DNA from: Clarireedia homoeocarpa
Taxonomy: Eukaryota > Ascomycota > Leotiomycetes > Helotiales > Rutstroemiaceae
DNA length: 64,000 nucleotides
Direction of reading: 5' to 3'
NCBI GenBank assembly: GCA_001465935.1
Contig: LNKV01000009.1
Location: 806,001-870,000, forward strand
The position numbers and the translations under genes are program-made. This document shows, one piece after another, positions 34,823-47,100 of the stretch (positions are counted from its first letter, which is position 1; the number at the start of each line of letters is the position of its first letter). Below the pieces are notes generated by a model. The model was not told the origin of the DNA. It made no database searches and was given only the letters and a program-made list of their open reading frames with translations.

Positions 34823-37313
34823 GATTGGATAGGCTTGTTAAGAAAAAAAAGAAGGGAGAAAGAACTTGATAGTTAATGTTTACACAATTTGTACAATAAC
34901 ATAGGATCGATATGCTGGGTTGGGAATTTGCGTTTACTTACTTGCTGTTAGAAAGAGACGAGTTGAGACGCTTGGGTAATGCTAGGGAAGAGCCGGCAGA
35001 GACGTGAGAGGACGTCGGTGTAAGATACGCAATTACGATCGCATACATGTATACATTCGGTAAGGTAATGACTGCATTGACTGTGGGTGGGCTGCGATGA
35101 GTTTTATATATATATCGACGGATGTGGTCGGAAGTACGTAATACGACAAAACGAACAGCATAGCAAAGTTAGGCATCAGGTGTATACATACAAGAACTCG
35201 ATGGGATGCTCTCTGGTCTTTTTCGACGACAATGTTATTTGGAAGTGGAAGGAAGCGATTGAAGATGCATGGGAGTCGCCGCTTGCTTGTTACTTATATT
35301 TACAGAATAATTTTTCCTTCCGACTGTACTGTACTACTAGTTCTATACTCCATGTTTGTATTCGCCAAGATTGAATATCAATTGCAATGTACTCCAAGTC
35401 TATATTATATTTCTCGCAAATTCATGCCATACTATGAACATGACTGTTGGAGCTCATCGGCTTCCATACCATATCCATAAACCCACGAATCCATACTACA
35501 CCCCTCATTTTTCTGTTCCCAGCCTACCACCCCATCCATCCATCTACCTCGGACTCGGACTAGCCCTCCTTTTATCTCTATACCTATATCCATCATCGCT
35601 CCCCCTCTCCTTCTTATTTCTTCCCTGGCCGCTACCGCTTCGCTTCCTCCCCCTCCTACCCCACGACGACTCGAATACTTCCTTTCATGCCTGCCCCCAA
35701 TCAAAACCTAAACCCGTACCACCATGCCTCACACTTTCCTCTCTCTCCTCACCCTTCGTCCCCTATCCGTGCGCTTGCGTTTGCATCTCCGGGAAAAACT
35801 CACTCCTATCACCTCTGTATGTACCTCTTGGGACAAAAACCTGCTCTTCCTCTTGCTCTTGCTCTTGCTCTTCCTCATACACACTCCCCCCTCTACTTCT
35901 ACTCACATCGCTCTTTCTTCGGTCCTTAGGATGTTGTTTACTGGTGGTGGATTTAGAGCGTCGAGCACGATGATGCTGCTTCTTGCGCTCTCAGGCTTCT
36001 TTTTCGCTGTAGGCGATGCCTTTGGGCCAGAAGTGGCGGCCGCAGAGGAAGAAGCCGAGGATTTCGATGGCGTGGAGGAGTGTGGTGGGCGTGGATCATT
36101 GTGGAGGGTGGGTAGGTGAGAGGTTGGCTGGGAAAATAGGTATTAAGGTGTGTGGGTTGGATGATGTGTATGGGAGAAGGTGGTATAATGCAGGATTTGA
36201 AGCACTTTTCTCATAAGGATAAGGGTCAAAAAGACTGCAACATAGAGCTGTGGTCAAAGTTTGTATGGCGGGGACATCTTCTGAGGTAGGTATGTATGTG
36301 TAAAGCCTCGAAGAGGGAGGGTTGTGGGTATGCTTGTCTGGTTTTAATCCTTGGTGGTAGGGGACGTCATCAGGATCTTGAGCCTGTGAGAAGGAAGAAG
36401 AATGGGAATGACTGTTATATGTTCTGCCCCGGCTGGAAAATCAATACACCCGAGAGACTCTGGGAAATTCTTCACATGGAAATAACTGTGAAGATATTTT
36501 TCTAAGTCATCCTCATCGAAATTGGGTAACGAGTTTGGCAGGATTCTGACAACATCCCTTTCCTACTTCGCTTGAAGTTCCAACGGTTGGAACTGCGGGG
36601 GACTTTTTCAACAACATCAGTCTCTCGTATGCCTCTTCTCTCCCCCCACCTTGCTATTCATGCCATTTCTTCGAGGAGCAGCTTGTCTCCTGTTGACTCT
36701 CTGACTCTGAGAACTCTTCATGAATCTTTTCCCGCGGCAGGAAAGATATGAGTAGGAAAACTGGTTAGCCTAACACGAAGGAAGTCTTACACTTACGGCC
36801 ACTGGAATAGCTTCGAAGAGAACCATCTCTAAATGGACTATACCGTTCAAAAGCGCTACGAGGCTGTTATTCACCACAGCTCTCCAATTTGATGAATGCC
36901 GATATCAGCTATATCTCGAGAAGAGCTTGCGTAGAATCACGGTTCGAAATGCTCTCTTCCAGATTCCTGCTCGCTTGTCAACCCGAAGTCGTGGTTGATG
37001 CTAAAAACAGCACATCTTTCACCCATATTATTCTTTCATCAGACCAGAATGCGCAAACTTCAGTCCTACAGCTTGGTCGAACGTGACGAGCATCGCCGCT
37101 TTCCGTTGCTAATCGACCTTTGGTAATTGAGTTGTACAAATCCTCGAGGCAGTTAGTTGTTCGTCTTGCAAGCATCGCTAAAAGTGTGAAGGTGGCCCAA
37201 GCTCTATAATTTATTCTTCAGGACAAGACCTCGACATTTCAACATTCTCAGTCTTGCCCGCACCTCCTAGAAGCCATCTTTACCATTGACCCTGCAAATC
37301 TTACATAGCAGTC
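34823..37313. other. Intergenic region, gene-poor
   Basis: No gene is supported. The stretch 35470-35920 is strongly pyrimidine-rich on the plus strand and leaves a long plus frame open, but its translation is Leu/Pro/Ser low complexity. Both strands contain open frames of 60-200 codons without motifs. The last few hundred bases contain the PHS1 promoter. Confidence 0.5.
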
Positions 37314-38115
37314 ATGGACGCTAAAGATATATCGCCGCGTTATGTCAAGAATCCCGGGCCTAAACCTCTGCGGTCGTCAAATCCGAAAAAGCAATACCTA
37401 ATTCTGTACAACTTCTTCTCTGCTCTCGCCTGGACAGTTGTGCTCGGTCGAGTACTGCTACTTGTGCCCCTGGTAGGCTTTGGCAGAGTATACCCAGCAG
37501 TTGGTCATTTCACAAAATGGACGCAGACTATGGCGCTGTTAGAGGTGGTACATTCGGCAACTGGTTCGTCTTCAATCTGCTGTGAACTGAACACAGTGTA
37601 TACTTTATGGAGTGAGGCTGATGTTGAGCCAATATAGGAATCGTCCGCGCCCCAATCGTAACCACTCTTATGCAAGTCGCAAGCCGACTGCTTCTCGTCT
37701 GGCCTGTCGTCGACAACTTCCCCTTCGTTGCCAAATCCGCGGCTTATTCTAGTATGCTCATTGCGTGGAGTGTAACAGAAGTCATTCGATACTCATACTT
37801 TGTGGTTACCTTGAGCGGTTTTAAGCCTGCAATTGTCACTTGGTTCAGATACAATACATTCTTTGTTCTGTATCCACTAGGAATCAGCAGTGAATGCTAC
37901 TTAATCTACAAGTCAATCGAGCCAGCGAGGAACGTAAACCCCGTTTATGCCTGGGCTCTGCAGTTGATTCTGCTGATATATATCCCTGGTATGTGACAAT
38001 TGTCTACTTGGAGGCGCCATACTAACTCAGAATAGGTTCATATGTTCTCTTCACTCACATGATGGCACAGAGGAGGAAGGTTCTCAGGGCGCAACGTGCC
38101 CCTAAAAGTGATTAA
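37314..38115 (+). CDS. PHS1: Very-long-chain (3R)-3-hydroxyacyl-CoA dehydratase, Phs1/HACD
   Basis: Three exons (37314-37563, 37638-37988, 38036-38115) give 226 aa. The polytopic PTPLA fold is clear: KQYLILYNFFSALAWTVVLG in the first membrane region, HSATGIVRAPIVTTLMQVASRL spanning intron 1, and the active-site region WSVTEVIRYSYFVVTL with conserved Glu and Tyr. NTFFVLYPLGISSECYLIY precedes the last helices. Phs1 removes water from 3-hydroxyacyl-CoA in the third step of the ER very-long-chain fatty acid elongation cycle, feeding sphingolipid synthesis; it is essential in yeast. The length matches the family. The tail KVLRAQRAPKSD is basic and cytosolic. Confidence 0.95.
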
Positions 38116-38855
38116 GCAGGAGCAGGAGCATTGTATAGCAGTGAATAGAAACTTTGTGGCACATTGTACAGTGTCCGAATTCCACCTAGATTTTCCCTTA
38201 CCAAACCAATCACTCAGTGGTGACTCACATTCCTTCGTACGTCTGCTCGAAATGTTTCGAGACTAGCACAGTAATGAAATGCTTTAGTTGGATAAATCTT
38301 GCCGTTGCCATTTCGTGTTGTTCGAAGAATCGAACACTACAGTAGGCGCCGACTCTCCATTCAGTGATCGGGCAGATATTCTTGAACTCCACTGTAACCT
38401 TTATATCATCATACCTTCACACCTAGAAAGTAGTTATTACTAGTCAGCTGAGCTGCATAAGCAAAAACGCTGCAACCTAAATTTCTTGACTTTATTGCTT
38501 TCACGTAGACTAAGGAGATGAAACATGAGGACAAAAACAGAAGTTGCAGAGGAAAGAAAGAGTTATTCAATGTCCATATTACCTACCATCATCCAGGCTT
38601 TCACGATTCAAATCCTTATGTGCACTCAACAGGAGGAGAGCTGGTGACCAAACCCCACTGAAGGCGTGAGTTACCGAGCTAGAGAATACGGTTCAGACGA
38701 AAGGCGTTTGAATTATTGTTAGTAGTGAAAATCATGTTGATTGTAGTTAGATATCGATTATTACATCGTCCCATTTACGCATGCCAAGAGCAATCATGGA
38801 TCCCGCCAGATGCATCACGAGGCTCTAATCTCTCCCTTTCTCAAACGAAAACACC
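38116..38855. other. Convergent intergenic region
   Basis: No gene is supported; it lies between two 3' ends. Confidence 0.6.
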
Positions 38856-39830
38856 CTAAACACGTTCTTTTTCAACATTTTCCACTATTTCCGTTTTCTC
38901 GGCTGCTCCATTTCCTCCATCATGATCCCTATTCCGTGTGATGCGGCAGGTTCCAAGCACGTCGATTTTTTTCACATTCATATCGTACATTGTAGCGGTC
39001 GGGGCGCGTACATAGCGGCATCCTTGTGGCGGTTTGGTAGAACCGGGTGATCGAACAGCTCCGCCACTTGATAATTGACGGCCTCTGGTAGAGGAACTGG
39101 CTCGACGCTGATGGCTCGGTTGGCCACTTCCGTGGCGTTTCCGAGCAGCAGAAGGACCAGGCATGGAACAGGGAGATTTGAATTGCCGGGTGGGTGGTGT
39201 AGAAGCAGACGGTTGTGCAAGAGGAGTCTGGCGGTGAACAACCTCAGTGTTCCTGAAGGTCTCCATGATTTCAGCAGCTTCTCTTTGGGAAATTGATGCA
39301 GAAGGTGATCTCTCGTGCTGCCTCTCGTGCTGTTGTATGAACAGACTCTCTTCAATATCCTCGTCCTTAGGGTCCTCACTATCCTCATCTTCCACATCGC
39401 ATATCATAAGTTGTCCTCGGGCTGCCCTGCCATCTCGTATTGCATCGAAGATGTATTGAGAGTGAGGCACATACGAAACCAGAACTCCCTGCAGATCTCT
39501 TGAACACGGCCGGTAGACACGCCAAGCCTCCGCTACGTCGTGTCTATCAGCAGCAGCAGCGAATTTGTTGACCTTCTGTTGAACACGCAACTCCTCCCAT
39601 GGCTTCCGGACCTTCTGGTAGTAGTGTTCGTACATCATCTGCTGAGTATACCGGCGTCTAGATTCTCCTTTGGCATCCATTTCTGCCTGCATTCGAATTG
39701 CCAGCGCATCCCATCCTAGCCCGGGACTGCTAGAACTATATGTACCATCTGAGGTGTTGCACTTTGATAGCGGCATAACGACTTTCATGAAGTATTCCTT
39801 TTCGGCTTTAGACCAGAATTTCCCGCCCAT
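38856..39830 (-). CDS. Unknown protein with Myb/SANT-like N-terminus
   Basis: Single exon, 324 aa from the ATG at 39830-39828, whose context (AAAATGG) is strong. The frame stays open upstream to another ATG at 40019, but those extra 63 residues are low complexity and I do not use them. Residues 1-95 (MGGKFWSKAEKEYFMKVVMP, then GWDALAIRMQAEMDAK, then RRRYTQQMMYEHYYQKVRKP) look like a helical SANT/Myb-like or MADF-type DNA-binding region, which is inference. The rest is Ser/Pro/Arg-rich and disordered, with an acidic patch (CDVEDEDSEDPKDEDIEE). It is probably nuclear. Confidence 0.75.
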   Translation of the reverse strand: MGGKFWSKAEKEYFMKVVMPLSKCNTSDGTYSSSSPGLGWDALAIRMQAEMDAKGESRRRYTQQMMYEHYYQKVRKPWEELRVQQKVNKFAAAADRHDVAEAWRVYRPCSRDLQGVLVSYVPHSQYIFDAIRDGRAARGQLMICDVEDEDSEDPKDEDIEESLFIQQHERQHERSPSASISQREAAEIMETFRNTEVVHRQTPLAQPSASTPPTRQFKSPCSMPGPSAARKRHGSGQPSHQRRASSSTRGRQLSSGGAVRSPGSTKPPQGCRYVRAPTATMYDMNVKKIDVLGTCRITRNRDHDGGNGAAEKTEIVENVEKERV

Positions 39831-40940
39831 TTTGTGGAAGGAGTTATAACAAAGGAAGTGTTTCGAGGATGCCGTATTAGAGCTGATAGAAGAAGTCTGG
39901 ATGGCACTTGGATGGTATAAAGATTGTATTGGGGGTTTGGAAAAGGTAGAGAAAGATAGTATATGGTAGATAAAGGCGTTGTTGGTCTTTCTAATGCTGA
40001 AGGAAAGACAGGCAGACATTTAGCATCTCGACAACATGGAAGCAAGGGCATGCTAGAAGCATGGAAGAGGGTTGAAAAGACCAAAAGGTAGCTTACTTCC
40101 GATACAGATTTCTCGGGACCGTTCAACAGCTCTGGAAATAGGCCGACTTTTGCTATGGTATTTGTAGGCAGAAATTTGATGAAGAAAAACTCAGTAGTTC
40201 AACTAAAAGCAGGCTCAAGGCATAAGGATTCGGATCCAAGGAAAAAAACTGACGTTGGAATTGACTGAGAGTGTGTACAAGATGTAAGAGCTTCAGTCAA
40301 CTGGAAGAAATGGATTTATCAGGTAGAAGAAGTAATGGCTTCTATCGAGTAAGCTAGGCAGATTGCAGGAATGATACGATAATATTATGACTAAAACGAC
40401 GGGTCTCTGTGATGGAATCATTTAATGTAATGGAGTGAATCGCTTCCTATAGTTCGAGGAAAGGGAAGCTTTTTACTGCAGTGAGTCAACTGCGCCGACA
40501 TTTGTGAGGATTAAACAACTATTGCTAAAATAATATTCCCTCTGGAGTACAAGAACTAACTGCAAGGAGGTGGACATGAATATGAGATTTTGATAACGAC
40601 TGGACAAGCGAGCGCTCAAAACTACGTTGATGATAACCGCTTGCAATTGAAAGCAAGCTCAAGACAGGTAGAGTCCTTCAGTAGCTGAGCAAGCTCATAA
40701 GTTGAGTCACAGAGAGTTATATGCGAAGCACGACGAGAAATAAGTACCAAAGGGTTGGGTAATAGGACAACCCCGGCCTTGGAGTAGCTTACTGCAATCC
40801 GAAATCACGATGCTGCAATTTGAATCGAGTATTGTGCTCCTAAGCATGTGGGTAGTCACTAAACACCAAGCTGTCATGCCCTACCTGCTTTTTCGAACCG
40901 AATAACTATCAACAATCAATAGTCTTCTTATGGGCTTGCC
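39831..40940. other. Intergenic region
   Basis: No gene is supported. It separates the unknown gene's start from the 3' end of the p34-like gene, both on the minus strand. Confidence 0.6.
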
Positions 40941-41965
40941 TTATAAAGTTTTCATTAAGTCACTAACTGCTTTGGCGGCAAGCTTTTTTCTCTCAGCTTC
41001 TGGTAGGTCAGCTCCCATATCTGCATAGATGTCAGTAAATTACATCACCCTGATTGCTTCCATGCTTACCTCTAACTGCCTGCATCCTTAGCATCAAAGC
41101 CTCTAACTGATCGACCTCATCTGCTTGATTGGCGTCCTCATCAGCATCCCCACTTCCTGATGGCTCCCCGGCGATTGCTTGTTTCATGCCGAACATCTCC
41201 ATTTCCATTTCAGCAGCTTCAAGACCAAACCCTAGACTTTTATCGTCGTCATCATCTCCGTCAATGTCATCTAAATCAAGATCACCGCCAAGGTCATCAC
41301 CACCATCCCAATCGTTGGCTTCCAAAGCTTCCTTCAATCTCTCAATGCCCATAGGTTCTACGTCTGTTAACTCCAGTTCTATATCCGGTAAGTCGTATTT
41401 ACCTGAGTACTCGTTGCGCCCTTTACTCTCAAAATCAATAAATTCGAATCCGTGCTCCTGACAAAGATCTTCCCACTCGTCGAAGCTCTTCTCCAAACAC
41501 GGTGTCGTAGATTGTGGCATTGCGACAGCCAGACATACACCATCCCACATATAGCCACACCCTTCCTTCACAACTTCGGCCACATTCTCCAAGAGAACCT
41601 TAGTTTCTTGTAGCCCGGCTTCATCGACGGGTTTACGGAAGCAGACGATGAACCCACCAAGGACTGCAAGAACTTCTCGAGCTTCAGGTGCAAGAAACTC
41701 TTTTGACCAATTCTGAGGTTCGGAAACTTCGTCGAGCCATATTGGAATTGTTGCTGTGTAATAATTTGTCTTGATAGTGTAATCATGAGTACTGCCTGCA
41801 ATCGAGTCTGCTGCAACAGAAGGCGCAGATCCCGTGAGGCCTGGCTAGAAGTTAATGCCTATATCAATGTAAATGGTACGTAGCAGTCAAACCTTTGAGG
41901 AAATCCACAAGACCAGAGTCAGGACTGCTAAGGGCTAGAATACGCCGTGGATGTGAGATTTCCAT
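40941..41965 (-). CDS. Alpha/gamma-adaptin-binding p34 (AAGAB/Irc6)-like protein
   Basis: Three exons on the minus strand (41965-41893, 41840-41070, 41020-40941) give 307 aa. The N-terminus (MEISHPRRILALSSPDSGLV) begins a Rab-like pseudo-GTPase fold and continues with TNYYTATIPIWLDEV and LAVLGGFIVCFRKPVD. After CLEKSFDEWEDLCQEHGFEF and the conserved ESKGRNEYSGKYD block it has an acidic linker. The C-terminus LMLRMQAVRDMGADLPEAER, ending in SDLMKTL, is the family signature and requires the last intron (41021-41069). AAGAB/p34 is a chaperone for AP-1/AP-2 adaptor assembly in animals; yeast Irc6 is the fungal relative. Ending the gene before the last intron would give a truncated protein. Confidence 0.9.
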
Positions 41966-42489
41966 TGTTGTGTTGATGGCATACCAAAATATTATAACAA
42001 ACAGATGGATTGGTGTTCACACCGGACACTCTTTCTTCCGAGCCGCCCGCTTGCAAGTCACCCTGAGAGCCCAAAAAGCACTTGATCTTGGACAAGTATA
42101 CTCTAGCTGACTTCCCTACCTAAAGTGAACCATCTGTTTTTAATGCGTATTTCATGGCCTTTGAGAGGTGTTAATTGCTGATCAGATATATGGACTACAA
42201 CGTCGGCCGAGTTTTCTACGTTGAAGTGGTCATTTCATTGGTTCGCCCTTGTTATCACAAATGGGATAGTTTTGATATGAAGGCCTGAATCTGATCTTTT
42301 CTTCTAGGCTATTGGTAGACTCATCTGGTCTCAGATGCAATCATGCCTCATGTATTAAGATTCTGGTTTAAGGGTAAAGTCGAAAAGCTTTTTACTACCA
42401 ATGAGTAGTTGGCAATGATGTGACCCCTCAAACGCCGGTATCTAATCTGATCAATCTTCTTATTCTTCCTCTTCATATACTGCGTCTCT
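41966..42489. other. Intergenic region
   Basis: No gene is supported in these 524 bases, which lie between two minus-strand genes and include the p34-like promoter. Confidence 0.6.
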
Positions 42490-43086
42490 TTAGCCTCGTG
42501 GTGCCCCACCGCGACCGCTTGCCCTCGCTCTACTGACCGTGGCCCTTCCTCTGGCCAAACCCACACCTCTACCTTTTGTCGTTCTGCTTCTGAACATGGG
42601 CGCATTTCTGGAGCAGATAAAGTTAGTCATTTCAAAATGATACAGCGTAAAGCTCCTGCACTGCCTCCTCCAAGGTGATGTTCCTAACTGACCTTAACAT
42701 GTCCGGGACAATGAAAAACCTCACGTGTGAGCCTCGAATATAGACTTGATCCAAATGACTGACACGACCATCGCGAGCCGTTACCGTAATATCTTTAAGC
42801 TGAACATTCATATTGTCTTCCGCTGTAGTATCCTCGAATCAGCATATTGTGCATCTCATCAGAGGAAAGGTATGTAGTCCGCACCTTCGAGAAGCTTTCC
42901 ACGGTAGACCTGTCCAGTAGTAATTTCGAGAGTAACGACATGTCCCTGGAATTTCAGAATAATCAGCAGTCAGCTACGGTCGCAGGCGCAAATGAGGCAG
43001 GTGTAATATAGTATAGACAAAATAGTACCAATACTGACCTGGGCCTCGTTCAAAAGCTTAATTGGTATTCCGATTGTGCTCGTCAT
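42490..43086 (-). CDS. SMD3: Spliceosomal protein SmD3
   Basis: Four exons on the minus strand (43086-43039, 42945-42885, 42822-42693, 42607-42490) give 118 aa. MTSTIGIPIKLLNEAQGHVV begins the Sm fold; Sm1 motif residues are in TLEITTGQVYRGKLLEAEDN and Sm2 in LDQVYIRGSHVRFFIVPDML. The tail has the expected basic Arg/Gly character (GRGVGLARGRATVSRARASG). SmD3 is one of the seven core proteins on U1, U2, U4 and U5 snRNAs. Three introns of 93, 62 and 85 bp in a 118-residue gene make it easy to miss. It shares a 248 bp divergent promoter with GEP4. Confidence 0.96.
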
Positions 43087-43334
43087 GATTGCTATGACAC
43101 TGCCGCTAATTCTATCTGTGTTCTTGGAGAAAGCAGGCGTTTGCGACACAGCTATTGTATGGCGTTGCGTATCAATTCAGGCTTGAAGCTTTTCGTTGCT
43201 ATCAGTCTCGGTTAGTTCCGCTGGCTCTCTACTACCTACGGAAGATGGGGTAAAGTTTTGCCGAAATAAGCACGCACAAGAAAACAGAAAAGAAGTGCTT
43301 GTGCTCTCGATAGAGATTCCGCAACCATTGGGGC
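43087..43334. promoter_or_regulatory. Bidirectional promoter, SMD3 / GEP4
   Basis: Only 248 bases separate the two divergent start codons, so both promoters and both 5' leaders must fit here. I recognise no specific binding site. Confidence 0.6.
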
Positions 43335-44190
43335 ATGGATATGAACACTCTCAATGTATCCGCGACGGTGAACATTTTTCGTTTGCTCGCGAGGCCAACA
43401 CTATGTCTACCTCAAGCCACTATCTCTACTTTCCAACACCTACCCATACCTCTCAATCAAGTATTCGGAAAATACAAAAATGTTGATATCAGAGCTGTAG
43501 TACTGGATAAGGATAATTGTTTTGCGTATCCCAAATCAAACGATGTCTACGATGAGTACAAGGTACGTTGAAAGCTGTATCTTTCGTCTGCGCTCATCAT
43601 CATTTTGATGTATGTTCATTTAACATGTCGCATATCTCAATCACTATATTGTTTCAATTCATGTTGCCCCTGCACAAAGATCGATGCTGTACACACATTA
43701 AACATGGGATACAGGAAAGTTTCAAACGGCTTCGAGAAGCATACCCAGGCCGGCGACTTCTGATTGTCTCAAACACGTCAGGAGCACTGTCCCTAGACCG
43801 TTCCGGCAAGCTAGCCAACGAAGTTGAGAAGTCTACAGGTGTGACCGTACTCCCACATAGTACGAAGAAGCCTGGTTGCGGCCCCGAAATTATGGAGTAC
43901 TTTCTGAAGTATCCAGAGACTGGGGTTACCAGACCAGATCAGATCGCAATAGTTGGTGACAGGCTAACCACTGATGTCATGATGGCGAACTTAATGGGCA
44001 GTTATGCTGTCTGGGTTAAAGATGGAGTTGTACCCGTTGAAGAAACAAGCGTGGTGAGTCATTTCAATTCAGGCCGAAATCGAGGTTGACAAGTGGCATT
44101 TAGTTTGCAAGGCTGGAACAGAAGTTTGCTAAGTTCCTGATCCGACGCGGGTATGAGGCACCAGATCCTGCGAGCCCGTTCGAGAGGTAG
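43335..44190 (+). CDS. GEP4: Mitochondrial phosphatidylglycerophosphatase Gep4
   Basis: Three exons (43335-43562, 43715-44053, 44104-44190) give 217 aa. The N-terminus (MNTLNVSATVNIFRLLARPT) starts at codon 1 or codon 3. HAD-superfamily motif I is VVLDKDNCFAYP with Asp58 and Asp60 in the DxDx(T/C) position. LREAYPGRRLLIVSNTSGA is motif II, KKPGCGPEIMEYF supplies the conserved Lys, and IAIVGDRLTTDVMMANLMGS is motif IV. The enzyme dephosphorylates phosphatidylglycerophosphate to phosphatidylglycerol at the inner mitochondrial membrane, the step before cardiolipin synthesis. Intron 1 is 152 bp, longer than most here. Confidence 0.95.
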
Positions 44191-47100
44191 GGCTACGATT
44201 GAGGTTATTACTTGACTGGACGACTGCATCCCATAAATCGGTTTTTGGTGACGGCCCGATACACTTCGACCGCGGGGTGCCTCAAGTGAAACCAGATTTA
44301 CGGGACCTTCTCGTTTCCCACGGTGATACCGAGTCTTATAGATTCTGAGAAGGCGGTATCGAAGCTCGTCGGTGTGGATCACTAGCTTCATCTGAGCCAT
44401 TATTAATCGAGGAACTCTGAGACATACACATAAATATCTTCCCACTTCGGCTTCGGAGTTGCGCACAAGAAGAGCATAGCACGAATGACTAGCGATGACA
44501 ACGAAGAAGACGGAGGAACAATGTAGGATCCGAAACAGTAAAAGCGACGACCGACATTTCAAAGCTAGATCGCATCCCATACACACCCTACTGCCAATGT
44601 CAAAGAAGAACCGATGGAAATGAGTCCCAATGGTAACTGTCAGGTCGTCGTTTTTCCCCAGCACCAATGGGCAACGAATGTGAACTACGGGCTACTCTTT
44701 GTTGATATCGATTACTCTTGACTCCATTGCACCATCAATTTCTGAAGTCTAAATCCAGAAGCAATCTTGCAAGCGTGTTTGAGTGACGGATGCCCTCTTC
44801 GGAAATATGAATAAATTTGAAGCACGTGTAGCAGCAGAGTCGTGATATCACAAGGTGGAGGAGAATATACTTCTGTAGAAAAGCTTCTCCCGCGATCCAG
44901 AACACTTGGCACTATCGGGCTTAAGTATTTCGTAACAAACTATACATCTAAAACGACAAGTCCATCTTACTTTGTCTACTATTGAAGCCAGTCAAAGCGA
45001 AGTTTCTGCATTGAGACGTTATTGTTCTGACCGCTGAGCCTCAATACATCTGTTTCTTCATACGACTCCAGTTTGACAATTCGGTGGAGGCAATCGATCT
45101 TGTGGGGAGGTCAGTCTCAAAATCCCCATTTGGAAATACAAGCGGTGCTACAGGGACAAGCATGCCATGGCAATCGTCTGAACTTGCTCGCCAAAAAAGG
45201 GCATCCCAGATTCGTGCCCCCAGCAGCGTTATGCACCGGTTAAGGACAGAAATGTCAGGTATGACATAATTAATACTGGTGATAACTTGACCAAAGTGAC
45301 TTGTGCAGTTATTTTTAGAACGCAAGTTCTGTGGGGTCCAAATACGACACGGCACAGTTTTGGTGACTTTCTGCTTCCACCCTTAGTCAGTGACGAGAGG
45401 ATGAATGATCAAGTGGAATCCGTACTACAGTGGCTCGAGTACTGTACGAGGTAAGTGCTGGTTATTATTACTGTCAGAAGCATATCTGACCTTCTTGGGA
45501 AGCTTTGAAAGCACCAAACATGGGATAGCAACAAAGCTACCAGCCTGTCTTGCATAAGAACATCTGAGGTTTGAAAAGCCCAGCCAAAAAGGTAGCCGTG
45601 CGCGCACCAGGATGCTCCCAGCGGCATTTTTTACCTCCTGTCTGTCTTCTGTAGGGTTCTTGTCGTCGATCTTCCTGATCTTCGTCCGGTGTGACGACTC
45701 GCGACTTCTTGTCAAACGTGACAGTCGCATTGAGCTTAGGGATAATTGTAACGAAGATCTGCCTAGGTCCTCTTGACGGATGCTTGAGTAAACCCTTGGA
45801 TGGAACAGACCACGTGAGCCGTTACTCCCATGCTTCTGCTGATGTGTCTTGACGTATTAGGCCATTCTTCCGAGCGAAGAATAGGCTAAGGTCTGCCTAC
45901 CCCTTTATGCAGCCTCTTGGTGGTGGGGGTGAAAGTCTGGACGATATCGACTAGGATGCGTTTTGTAATCAGGGTTAGCGTCAATCCGTCTGGCCCTCAG
46001 AAACTTTCGTCGTGGAGCATTGTCCCGAGGCATCGTACTTTTTTGTTTCATACCACAGCGGCGAAAGAGCCGTTGCTGATGATTCTTACCCTCCTTGAGG
46101 GATTCCTCTCTCAATAGTCTCTATATTACCTCATCATCAGGGGCTAGAAAATGATAATATTCCGAGTCTTTAGATCGATGAGATGTGATGGATGATGTAA
46201 CCCCAACATGTACAACAACAATACGAGTTCCTCCTACACATTCTGTACTCGGATAGGTCGTACGAAAGCTACAAGTAAAAAGCGTAAGAAAGGCGAAGGC
46301 GAAGGCGAAGGCGAAAGGCTAGACTGATTGATAGGATGAGATTGGGGGGGACAAACGGTGAGAATTCTATGGTAGCGTATTGCTATAACCAAAATTCTAA
46401 AGCCACTCCCTTCTCAAGCTCTCTTAACTCGGTAGCGTTCCTGACTAGATATCATCGTACTAACCACTTTAAGTAGCTAGATATCCTGCATAACACCACT
46501 AAACAGACGAACCACACGTCCTGCATTTATGGTGTCCACACAAGTTCGCGAAGCCAGCTGATGATGCAGGTACGCAGTATCAGTACCAGCCAGTATCATG
46601 CTTTACCCTTTTGATAACCGGTACAGAGTATACCTGATGCTACCTAGGGACGGCTCGCAAGTGGCAAGTGGGAGGTTGGAACAACTATTCGCCATTTGAT
46701 GGTTGATGTTTTGCTCTTTGGGAGCTCTGTAGGAGAATGCGAACCAGTGAAGCTTGGAAGCAAAAATAATCATTTTCGTTTGATACTTCATTTTGGCGTG
46801 TGATGCTATTGGGTTGGAACTTCGTCCAATCTTCCTTGAGCCTTTCGGCATTCACGCTTGTCATTGGCTTTTCCTGAGCGGTAAATGGTAGCTCAATACA
46901 GGACATCTATACCTAGGCAGGATTTTGTGGTGGATACCCTCCTAGCACTCATGATGCAGTTTTGGTGGATGAAGGAGTTTCAATTGTTGGAAGCACTGGC
47001 AATAATGTCTTGGCCCAGAGTACGAGATGACTGCGAACTGTGAAGGTCACACCACCCCGTGAGCAGAAGTGGTTCGAACATTTGCATCGCTTTCTTTTCT

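Noticed and set aside
35356..35973. 205-codon plus frame rich in Leu, Pro and Ser
   Set aside because: Open because the strand is pyrimidine-rich; two other frames are open too, and there is no domain or supporting splice pattern.
35990..36110. Minus-strand piece reading HAIEILGFFLCGRHFWPKGI
   Set aside because: Looked protein-like but is bounded by stops within 35 codons, with no start or credible splice partner.
38590..38620. tRNA-like B box (GATTCAAATCC)
   Set aside because: No matching A box or cloverleaf arms could be drawn around it; I found no convincing tRNA or rRNA gene anywhere in the window.
44059..44667. 202-codon minus frame overlapping the GEP4 3' end
   Set aside because: It runs antisense to a confirmed exon and has no recognisable domain.
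45041..45730. Series of minus-strand frames suggesting a multi-exon gene
   Set aside because: I could not chain them with credible donor/acceptor sites, and no motif appears in either strand.
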